From: JAIBBG01 sp043748015
Lineage (GTDB): Bacteria; Bacteroidota; Bacteroidia; Flavobacteriales_D; Sanyastnellaceae
Direction of reading: 5' to 3'
DNA: 27,604 nt
Assembly: GCA_043748015.1 (NCBI GenBank)
Contig: JAYTOA010000010.1
Span: forward strand, 1 to 27,604
Positions 15,438 to 22,704 of the stretch are shown here, in pieces. Each line of letters opens with the position of its first letter. Positions within the stretch are counted from its first letter, which is position 1. A model generated the notes under the pieces. The model was not told where the DNA came from and searched no databases. It worked only from the letters and a program-made list of their open reading frames with translations. The translations under genes and the position numbers were made by a program.

Positions 15438-16379
15438 TTATGATATAATAAAATTTGAACTAATACTCTTGTTTTCCATGAGGTTGTGTAGTACTCCACT
15501 GAAAAGTCCTGAAACACTCAATACTTTGATTTTGTCATTTGGTCTTCCTTCCTTAATTGGAATACTATCAGAGACAATCACTTCAATAAGTGAAGACTTT
15601 TCGATGCGCTCGTAGGCATCTCCGCTAAGGACAGCGTGTGTGCACAGTGCGCGAACGGATTTTGCTCCGTTTTCCAGCATAACGTCTGCCGCTTTACACA
15701 AGGTGCCGGCAGTATCTACCATATCATCTACAATCACTACGTTTTTGTCCTTCACATCACCAATCACCGTGATGCTATCGACTTTGTTTGCAACTTTGCG
15801 TTGCTTATAGCAAATAGCGAGATCACTTCCAAGCAGCTTTGCGTAAGCGTTCGCACGCTTCGTTCCACCTGTATCCGGAGCAGCTATGAGCAAATCGGGA
15901 ATGTTAAGACTTTGCAGGAATGGGACGAAGATGGTTGATGCATACAAGTGATCAACGGGCACTTCGAAAAATCCCTGTATCTGTTCAGCGTGAAGATCCA
16001 TTGTAATCACACGATCAACACCTGCAGCAGTGAGCAGATTGGCAACGAGCTTGGCTCCAATTGCAACGCGTGGTTTGTCTTTGCGGTCTTGTCTTGCCAA
16101 ACCGAAATAAGGCATCACGGCAACAATTCTTCGTGCAGAAGCTCTCTTCGCAGCGTCAATCAAAAGCAGCAATTCCATCAAATTATCGCTTGGTGGAAAG
16201 GTTGATTGAATAATGATGACGTCTTTGCCGCGAACAGTCTCTTCAATTGAAGGTTGAAATTCGCCATCGCTAAAACGCTGAATGATCACATTGCCTAAAG
16301 AGACACCAAATTCCCGGGCGATAGATTCACCAAGGTGTTGAGATGCAGATCCGGCCAATATTTTCACCATGTCAGTCAT
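15438..16379 (-). CDS. prs: Ribose-phosphate pyrophosphokinase
   Basis: A 313-residue enzyme that makes PRPP from ribose-5-phosphate and ATP for purine, pyrimidine, His, Trp and NAD synthesis. It shows FSDGEFQPSIEETVRGKDV, the flexible-loop YFGLARQDRKDKPRVAIGAK, MDLHAEQIQGFF and the PRPP-binding loop VVIVDDMVDTAGT. The open frame begins at 16436, but the promoter at 16408-16437 lies over that stretch, so translation must start later: ATG at 16379 (MTDMVKILAG) or 16370 (MVKILAG). First gene of a prs-rplY-pth operon. Confidence 0.96.
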   Translation of the reverse strand: MTDMVKILAGSASQHLGESIAREFGVSLGNVIIQRFSDGEFQPSIEETVRGKDVIIIQSTFPPSDNLMELLLLIDAAKRASARRIVAVMPYFGLARQDRKDKPRVAIGAKLVANLLTAAGVDRVITMDLHAEQIQGFFEVPVDHLYASTIFVPFLQSLNIPDLLIAAPDTGGTKRANAYAKLLGSDLAICYKQRKVANKVDSITVIGDVKDKNVVIVDDMVDTAGTLCKAADVMLENGAKSVRALCTHAVLSGDAYERIEKSSLIEVIVSDSIPIKEGRPNDKIKVLSVSGLFSGVLHNLMENKSISSNFIIS

Positions 16380-16407
16380 GTGGGAGGCGTTCCAAATTTG
16401 AGGGGTG

Positions 16408-16437
16408 CAAATATACGCGTGACTGTTGGAAGTCAAA
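16408..16437 (-). promoter_or_regulatory. prs operon promoter
   Basis: On the minus strand: TTTG (16437-16434), 18 bases, TATATTTG (16415-16408). Both boxes are perfect matches to the Bacteroidota consensus. Transcription should start near 16401, about 22 bases before the ATG at 16379, which settles the start of prs. Confidence 0.75.
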
Positions 16438-16568
16438 ATGTTTGTACCTGAAAATCAGGAGTCCTTATGCCATACTCAGGCATAAAACCAGAAGAGCAAG
16501 CTCCATTTCGAATATGAAATGTTTGTTAGCTTGTTCTTGCGCGCCACTGAAATCTGCGTGTACAATGA

Positions 16569-16594
16569 AAAAGGGCTGCAACCGCAGCCCTTTT
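16569..16594 (-). terminator. Terminator of the Cys-rich lipoprotein gene
   Basis: A perfect 11-bp stem (16569-16579 with 16584-16594, GGGCTGC/GCAGCCC core with A/T ends) and an AACC loop, starting 23 bases after the stop at 16618. The minus-strand reading ends in a T run. It also insulates the prs promoter. Confidence 0.88.
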
Positions 16595-16617
16595 AATATC
16601 AGTTATCAATTCGAATT

Positions 16618-17706
16618 CTATGGAGTAAAGAATGTCACCTGGAAGGAGCCCAATGAGCAATTCTGAGGTGGCAGCATTGCATTCATACTTTTCAGTGTAC
16701 CAGAGAAAGTACCACGATAATATTCGTAGAGTCCGGCTGGTTTATGACATCCGTCAAAATTGTCGTCTGGAATAACAATACTTGCCACTTTAATCATAGT
16801 AATCTTACCTGAACCATCAAGGAAGCTTGATGAATACACTTCACCAGTATCATCGGTGAAAGCTACCGTATACTCTGTTGGATCAAGCGGGGGAAATATG
16901 AGAGGGACTCCAAAGTTGGCTGTCCATCCATTTGCGGGTTCCGTTACGAGTAAAGAAAGAGCACCTGTAGCAAGAGGAGTTCCTCCAACTTTGAAAGCAG
17001 GACAATCAGTGTATGCAAGAATTGTAGGTGTCTGATTCTTCACGATCAATATTGAAGGAGTGAAATAAGCTTGCGTTCCAATTTTCCAGGTGAGCGTATC
17101 AGGACAATCATGACAGATATTTCCACCACAGTTGAGGTTGAATTCCGCACCATCTGTCAAGCCATTCGTGCAGTTTCCTGTAGAACAGCACGGCTCACAA
17201 TTAGGGCCGCCGCAGTCAATACCCGTTTCGCTTCCATTGAGTATATTGTCAATACAAGTAGGGCAATATTCGCAACCGCCTGGCAGCGGATCGGTTTCAT
17301 TTTCACAATCAATTGCATCTTCAAGACCATTCAGCAAGCCATCATTGCAAAGCAATTCGCATCCATCGCAATCACCACCGCAATCGATACCCACTTCGCC
17401 GGCGTCGAGGATACCATTGTTGCATGCAACACATGGAGGACATTCGCCACCACAATCTCTCCAATCTTCATCTTCCCATGGTTCAAAAACGCCATTTACG
17501 CAATGGTCACAAGGTGTGCAAGGGCCACCACAATCAAACATAACAGCTCCTGAGGCATTCGTAAACCCTTGAGGGTTTTCGCCGTTATTTAAAAGGCCAT
17601 CGTAACAGTTAGGTGGTATTTTGTTTTCTTCATTGAGGCAGCTTGCAAGGAAAACTGTGCCTGATAAAGCAGTGAGAAAAATGAAGATGTATGTTCTTAG
17701 TCTCAT
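16618..17706 (-). CDS. Lipoprotein with six Cys-rich DCGG repeats
   Basis: A 362-residue lipoprotein, with signal peptide then lipobox FLASC (Cys23). Residues 34-201 hold six tandem units of the form C-N-G-x-x-D-x-x-E-x-x-x-D-C-G-G-x-C-x-x-C, at about 34-66, 69-92, 95-116, 120-148, 151-173 and 179-201. The third, CNNGILDAGEVGIDCGGDC, is closest to the pattern. These units contain 25 Cys, four per unit plus one, so they are probably disulfide-bonded outside the cytoplasm. Residues 202-362 form a beta-rich domain with few Cys. The motif is known from surface proteins of assorted bacteria and eukaryotes, without a firm function. A surface adhesive or stalk role is inference. It is divergent from recJ. 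Confidence 0.8.
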   Translation of the reverse strand: MRLRTYIFIFLTALSGTVFLASCLNEENKIPPNCYDGLLNNGENPQGFTNASGAVMFDCGGPCTPCDHCVNGVFEPWEDEDWRDCGGECPPCVACNNGILDAGEVGIDCGGDCDGCELLCNDGLLNGLEDAIDCENETDPLPGGCEYCPTCIDNILNGSETGIDCGGPNCEPCCSTGNCTNGLTDGAEFNLNCGGNICHDCPDTLTWKIGTQAYFTPSILIVKNQTPTILAYTDCPAFKVGGTPLATGALSLLVTEPANGWTANFGVPLIFPPLDPTEYTVAFTDDTGEVYSSSFLDGSGKITMIKVASIVIPDDNFDGCHKPAGLYEYYRGTFSGTLKSMNAMLPPQNCSLGSFQVTFFTP

Positions 17707-17824
17707 GAGAATTTTTATTAACAGGTTTCGAAAGTACTAATACAAGTCGAATTGACAATGTCTTGGGTTGCATTGAGTCACCAATTAATTGTTGATTTCT
17801 TGATTTTCACTAAAATGGCATAAC

Positions 17825-17841
17825 CGGAATAATTTATTCCG
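17825..17841. promoter_or_regulatory. 17-base palindrome between divergent genes
   Basis: CGGAATAA-T-TTATTCCG is a perfect 8+1+8 inverted repeat, 35 bases before recJ and 119 bases before the Cys-rich lipoprotein. Its position and symmetry suit an operator for a dimeric regulator, but no partner or second copy is seen. Confidence 0.4.
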
Positions 17842-17875
17842 CGTGTAGTTGTAGATTTTTAAATAACTATGCGCA

Positions 17876-19609
17876 ATGGAAAAGAAGTGGGTGAAAACAG
17901 AAATGGCGGATGCGAAAATTGTGGCAGAACTTGCTCAGGACATGAATATTTCGCCTGTTCTGTTGCGAATACTAGCGTCAAGGGATGTAACGAATCTGGA
18001 ATCAGCGAAGAGATTTTTTCGTCCGAAGCTGGATGACACACATGATCCTTTTCTCATGAAAGACATGGACAAGGCCGTGGAGCGGCTTACCCAGGCGGTA
18101 CATCAGAGTGAGAAAGTGCTCGTTTACGGAGATTATGATGTTGATGGAACTACTGCGGTTACAGTCGTTTTTTCTTTCCTGAAGCATCTTGGAGTGAACT
18201 GTGATTATTACATCCCCGACAGATATACCGAGGGATATGGATTTTCATTTGCGTCAGTTGAATTTGCAAAACAAGAGCAGTTTCAATTGATCATTACGCT
18301 GGATTGTGGCATACGCGATGGAGAAAAAATAAAGAAAGCAGTAGAATATGGCATCGATGTAATAGTTTGTGATCACCACCAGCCTGCCGAATTGCCGCCA
18401 GCGGTGGCTATTCTGGACCCCAAGCGCGACGACTGTGCATACCCGTTCAAAGGTTTAAGTGGTTGTGGTGTTGGTTTTAAAATGTTGCAAGCATTCTGTT
18501 CCCAGCATGATATTCCACAGGAAAAATTATATCAATACTTAGACTTGCTAACGATTTCTATTGGCGCCGATATTGTTCCGATGGTGGACGAAAACCGTGT
18601 CTTTGCGCACTACGGTTTGAAACAACTCGCTGCGGAACGACGACCTGGAATAGCCGCCATGCTTGAGCAGGCGGGCTTCAAGAAAACAGAAATGACGATT
18701 ACTGATGTCGTCTTTCTACTTGCACCTCGCATCAATGCTGCAGGAAGAATTTTCAGTGGAAAACAAGCAGTTGAATTGCTCCTCTGCGACGACGGGGATG
18801 AAGCGCGACGACTGAGCAAATTGATAGAAGAGAACAACAAAACGCGCAAGAGTCTGGACAAGGCAATTACCACAGAGGCGTTAGCACAGGTATCAGAAGA
18901 TCCAAATACAGAATCCTCTTTTTCATGTGTAGTCGCCGATAGAACATGGCACAAAGGCGTAGTTGGAATTGTTGCTTCGCGCATTGTAGAGCTACACTAC
19001 AAACCAACCATCGTGCTCGTGGACAATGGCGAAGTGATGTCGGGAAGCGCACGATCGATTGAAGGTCTCGACATTTTTGCTGCGTTGACTGCTTGTACTG
19101 ACTTGCTGATTCAGTTTGGCGGACACACAATGGCGGCGGGCTTGTCGATGCATTCAGAGAACTTCGGCGCGTTTAAAGAAAAGTTTGATGCAGTTGTCAA
19201 GGAGATGCTGAAGGGCATCAAACCTTTTCCGACCATTTCCTACAATGACGAAATACAATTCGATGAGATCACGTCATCGTTTCATAATATCCTAAAACAG
19301 TTTGCGCCGTTCGGACCGGGAAATATGCATCCTGTATTTCTGGCTACACAAGCATCTAACGCGAAATACACTAAGACAGTAGGCGATCAGAATACGCATT
19401 TGAAACTGCACGTGATGCAGAAGAATAAATCGCGATTGGAGATGGCGGGTATTGGGTTTGATCTTGGAAATTGGAATCATGCGCTTCAGAATGATCAAGA
19501 AATAGATCTGCTTTTTACTGTGGATGAAAACGAATGGAACGGTAAAAAGGCGATTCAACTTATGGTGAAAGACATAAGACTTTCTGTGGATGCAGAAATT
19601 CTCGCGTGA
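17876..19609 (+). CDS. recJ: Single-stranded-DNA-specific exonuclease RecJ
   Basis: A 577-residue DHH-family 5'-3' exonuclease that acts in recombination and mismatch/base-excision repair. The DHH domain has GDYDVDGTTA (85-94), DCGI (143-146) and CDHHQP (165-170). The DHHA1 domain has DRTWHKGVVGIVASRIVE and later FGGHTMAAGLSM. The C-terminal OB-like part carries the FAPFGPGNMHPVF segment. Its length matches E. coli RecJ. The ATG at 17876 fits the family N-terminus. thiL follows after 105 bases on the same strand (66 if the earlier ATG is used), and the two may be co-transcribed. Confidence 0.97.
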   Translation: MEKKWVKTEMADAKIVAELAQDMNISPVLLRILASRDVTNLESAKRFFRPKLDDTHDPFLMKDMDKAVERLTQAVHQSEKVLVYGDYDVDGTTAVTVVFSFLKHLGVNCDYYIPDRYTEGYGFSFASVEFAKQEQFQLIITLDCGIRDGEKIKKAVEYGIDVIVCDHHQPAELPPAVAILDPKRDDCAYPFKGLSGCGVGFKMLQAFCSQHDIPQEKLYQYLDLLTISIGADIVPMVDENRVFAHYGLKQLAAERRPGIAAMLEQAGFKKTEMTITDVVFLLAPRINAAGRIFSGKQAVELLLCDDGDEARRLSKLIEENNKTRKSLDKAITTEALAQVSEDPNTESSFSCVVADRTWHKGVVGIVASRIVELHYKPTIVLVDNGEVMSGSARSIEGLDIFAALTACTDLLIQFGGHTMAAGLSMHSENFGAFKEKFDAVVKEMLKGIKPFPTISYNDEIQFDEITSSFHNILKQFAPFGPGNMHPVFLATQASNAKYTKTVGDQNTHLKLHVMQKNKSRLEMAGIGFDLGNWNHALQNDQEIDLLFTVDENEWNGKKAIQLMVKDIRLSVDAEILA

Positions 19610-19714
19610 ATTTTTGTGACGTGATTTCATCGCTATGAAATGGTGTGAAAGAATTAGCGGAGACAAGAGACATGGATGTCTCAAATTTGCAAAGCAATTA
19701 AGAGCACAACGAAT

Positions 19715-20752
19715 ATGGAGGAAGCAAGCAGAACAGAATTAGCGGCATTGGGCGAATTCGGACTTATCAAACACCTTACAGAAAACATTCTTTTGAAGAA
19801 TAAATCTTCATTGAAAGGAGTAGGAGATGATGCGGCAATTATTTCTGTGCCACATGACAAAAAAGTTGTCGTGACCACAGACATGCTTGTCGAGGGAATT
19901 CACTTCGACCTGATGTACGTTCCATTGCAACACCTCGGTTATAAAAGTGTCATTGCCAATCTCAGCGATGTTTATGCGATGAATGCAACACCGGAACAGA
20001 TAACGGTTTCCATAGCAGTAAGCAATCGTTTTTCGTTGGAGGCAATAGAAGAATTGTATGCGGGAATGTTCAATGCTTGTCATCACTACGGAGTAGATAT
20101 AGTTGGCGGTGATACGACAACAAGCACAAGCGGATTGGTAATTTCAATTACAGCCATTGGTTTCGCCGACGAAGAAAAAATCACGACACGAAGCGGTGCA
20201 CGCGAGAGTGATTTGCTTGTAGTAAGCGGCGATCTTGGTGGAGCTTATATGGGCTTGCAAGTTTTGGAAAGAGAGAAAAACGTTTTCAAAGAAGCACCCG
20301 GAACACAACCGGAACTTGGAGGTTACGATTACATTTTGGAAAGACAGTTGAAACCGGAAGCGCGCAAGGACATTGTTGAATTGCTTAACAGGCTTGAGGT
20401 TCAGCCGACATCCATGATTGATATTTCTGATGGACTCGCATCGGAGATCAAGCATCTTGCAGAACAGAGTTCGGTTGGTTTTGATTTATATGAAGAAAAA
20501 ATTCCTGTGTCGCCAAGGACAATTGAAGCAGCGGATGAATTTCATCTCGACAGAACAACATGCGCTTTGAATGGCGGTGAAGACTATGAATTGCTTTTCA
20601 CCATTAAACAAAGTGACTTCAACAAAATCAAAGGCAATCCGAATCTTACGGTGATTGGACATGCAACCCACGACACTTATGGATGTCGACTCATTACACG
20701 ATCAGGTGAAGCGGTTGAACTGAAGGCACAAGGCTGGAATGCGTTTCAGTAA
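19715..20752 (+). CDS. thiL: Thiamine-monophosphate kinase
   Basis: A 345-residue enzyme that phosphorylates thiamine monophosphate to thiamine diphosphate. It shows LGEFGLIKHL, the Mg-ATP motif GVGDDAAII (35-43), TTDMLVEGIHF (54-64), ANLSDVYAM, GGDTTTS, ISDGLASE and ALNGGEDYELLF, in the order of AIR-synthase-like kinases. An in-frame ATG at 19676 would add 13 residues. The start at 19715 is preferred because the typical Bacteroidota N-terminus begins shortly before RTEL..LGEFGLI. A small hairpin (19624-19641) lies between recJ and thiL. It converges on the next gene with 6 bases between stops. Confidence 0.95.
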   Translation: MEEASRTELAALGEFGLIKHLTENILLKNKSSLKGVGDDAAIISVPHDKKVVVTTDMLVEGIHFDLMYVPLQHLGYKSVIANLSDVYAMNATPEQITVSIAVSNRFSLEAIEELYAGMFNACHHYGVDIVGGDTTTSTSGLVISITAIGFADEEKITTRSGARESDLLVVSGDLGGAYMGLQVLEREKNVFKEAPGTQPELGGYDYILERQLKPEARKDIVELLNRLEVQPTSMIDISDGLASEIKHLAEQSSVGFDLYEEKIPVSPRTIEAADEFHLDRTTCALNGGEDYELLFTIKQSDFNKIKGNPNLTVIGHATHDTYGCRLITRSGEAVELKAQGWNAFQ

Positions 20753-20758
20753 AATGTA

Positions 20759-22297
20759 CTACGCGGCAAGTTGATCTCTGTATTTTTTTCCGTTGACTTT
20801 ACTTCTCGCCCATGCGAGGAAGTCGAAATATTCAAACACGGTTCTTTCGAATGTGTCATTGCGTAATGTTTCCAAGGCAGGGACAAGTTCGGTATACATT
20901 TCATCCAGTGATTTGTCTTGTCTTTTTTTCAATGAATCGTTGATGAAATTCAAAATGACCTCTTCGAATTTGTAAACTTTTTTTCTTGTTTCAAGAAAGC
21001 GTTGCGTGCTTCTCAATGCGTAAGGCAACAAGCTTTTATTTCCAAGTTCGAGGTGTATTACAAGATTGAGAATTTGCGCCATGCAGTGAATGTCGCGCGT
21101 TTTATCAATCTCCACATTGTTGAGCAGTTGGTTGATCCATTTCAGCGACTCATGAAACTGTTCAAGTCCGAAATGAATAACTGCGATGTTGAAATAGAAA
21201 TGTGCCTTTCTGATAGAGCTTAATTTTTCCGAGAACTTTTCAAGACCTTCTTCAATTTCCGGAATCAATTCAATGCCTTTTTCGAATTCTCCACTTTGCG
21301 CATACAAAGTGAGTTCTGTGCTTTTCGCCAAAGAGAACAAGCGCAATTCGAGATCTTCGTTCGTTTGAAGCGCCAGTTTTTCAGGAAGGTTTCGCAACTT
21401 CTCTACATTCTTTAAAGCTTCATTCCATTTGCCCAATCGCATTCCGACATAAATTGTATTTGTCAGAACAGAGATGTAAATATTTGGTTCTTCGTTGAAG
21501 AGATGCGGTTTCTTATCAATCAATTTTAGATTGTCGAGAAGGTATGGATAGCACTCAATGTAATTGCCAAGACTGAAGTGATAAGCGCTGTGAATGTGAT
21601 TCAACATATACATGTTTTCCGCACCGGCAATTTTGCCGTTCAATTTTTCGGCGGCTTCATCAATGATGCGTTTTAGTTGTTGAAGTTCTTCTTCGTTGCG
21701 CACTTTACCGTGTTGGTATAGTTGTGAAAAGATTCGGCTTTTGATATACCACAATTCATTGTAAGTGTGAAGAGTTTCCGTCAGTTTGCGATCGCTTTCA
21801 AGAATGCGTTCCAGTGGTTTTTTTCCTTCGAGACTTTCATAATTATTTTTCTCATGAATTTTCTTTTCCCACTTATCTATCTCCACTTGAATGGTAAGTT
21901 TCTCCTGTCGCTCGGCAACCTTACGCGCGCTGTGTAACAATTTCAAGCACTGATCATAAAGTGATTTGTGATAGAGAATTTCTATAGAATGAAGTTGTCG
22001 TTGAAGTTGAGCATCGACACTACTGTTGCTGTGAAATGAATCCAGACTTCGAAGAAGCGCGGCATACAATCTGTTTTTCGCGATGGAAAATCTACCGGCA
22101 AAGGATTTTCCTGAGAATTTCTTCATCAGTTTGGACTCGTCATATTCCTGTTGTTTATCAATTGCGTCGAATAGCAATTGATAATTATTAGAGTCACCGA
22201 TGATATGTCTGGAAGAGAAAACTTTGAAGTATCGTTTCTCTGGTTTGGTCATGCTTTTCACCAGGCGATGCAGATTGTCGGAAGCTTTGTTACTCAT
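20759..22297 (-). CDS. Large cytoplasmic helical-repeat protein of unknown function
   Basis: A 512-residue protein with no signal peptide or membrane helix. It is almost entirely alpha-helical, with TPR-like pairs, for example LYHKSLYDQCLKLLHSARKV, NTIYVGMRLGKWNEALKNVE, LTLYAQSGEFEKGIELIPEI and FNIAVIHFGLEQFHESLKWI. The N-terminal 100 residues (LHRLVKSMTKPEKRYFKVFS and a Lys/Arg-rich stretch) are distinct. I recall similar conserved hypotheticals in Bacteroidota but cannot name the family. No catalytic motif is seen, and a scaffold or regulatory role is inference. It is divergent from porZ across a 407-base gap. Confidence 0.72.
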   Translation of the reverse strand: MSNKASDNLHRLVKSMTKPEKRYFKVFSSRHIIGDSNNYQLLFDAIDKQQEYDESKLMKKFSGKSFAGRFSIAKNRLYAALLRSLDSFHSNSSVDAQLQRQLHSIEILYHKSLYDQCLKLLHSARKVAERQEKLTIQVEIDKWEKKIHEKNNYESLEGKKPLERILESDRKLTETLHTYNELWYIKSRIFSQLYQHGKVRNEEELQQLKRIIDEAAEKLNGKIAGAENMYMLNHIHSAYHFSLGNYIECYPYLLDNLKLIDKKPHLFNEEPNIYISVLTNTIYVGMRLGKWNEALKNVEKLRNLPEKLALQTNEDLELRLFSLAKSTELTLYAQSGEFEKGIELIPEIEEGLEKFSEKLSSIRKAHFYFNIAVIHFGLEQFHESLKWINQLLNNVEIDKTRDIHCMAQILNLVIHLELGNKSLLPYALRSTQRFLETRKKVYKFEEVILNFINDSLKKRQDKSLDEMYTELVPALETLRNDTFERTVFEYFDFLAWARSKVNGKKYRDQLAA

Positions 22298-22704
22298 AGC
22301 GAATAGATTTTAAGGTTGTAAAAATTCCCTTTTAGGAATGAGATAGCTTCCTCTAAAGTCGCAAGTTGATTTGTGTCTCAGAGGTGTAATGAATGAACGG
22401 TTTCGTTTTTACGTTTTACGGTGATATTTGCAAGTTTTGAGGTTACACACAGAATTCCACGCAAAGAATTTCAGAAAATCATTCAGCGTGTGTTCAATCA
22501 ATTGGCTAGATAAAACCTTAGAAATAGCCGCTACAGGCGGATCTCATGTGCATTCACAAAACAACATCCAAAATTCCTTGCGTGAAATTTTGTGTAAAAT
22601 GAAAGAAGTGCGGATCATCACTTGGAAAAATAAGTCAACGGAATTTCATGGATTACATACCATTTTTGCAAATGCTGCGTTCACTGCCGGCAACAAAATC
22701 ATTG
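22298..22704. other. Divergent intergenic region before porZ
   Basis: These 407 bases hold the inverted-repeat element at 22447-22596. An open frame running 22428-22796 crosses the element and the porZ start in another frame, and has no recognisable content. A near-consensus GATATTTG lies at 22425-22432 on the plus strand. I find no clear promoter for either flanking gene. Confidence 0.55.
22447..22596. repeat. 150-base element with 25-base inverted ends (MITE-like or structured RNA)
   Basis: Bases 22447-22471 are the reverse complement of 22572-22596 at 22 of 25 positions (core CACGCAA / TTGCGTG). The 100-base interior contains two more small hairpins: GGCTA with TAGCC, and CCGC with GCGG. 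Length and terminal repeats suit a small non-autonomous transposable element. The nested hairpins would also suit a structured RNA. No target-site duplication is evident. Confidence 0.55.

Noticed and set aside
17132..17572. A 146-codon open frame antisense to the Cys-rich repeats
   Set aside because: It is a by-product of the regular codon pattern of the repeats. It has no start context and low-complexity content, and the minus-strand gene explains the region.
19624..19641. A hairpin between recJ and thiL as a terminator
   Set aside because: It is a 7-bp AT-rich stem (ATTTCAT/ATGAAAT) with no T run after it. It is more likely incidental.
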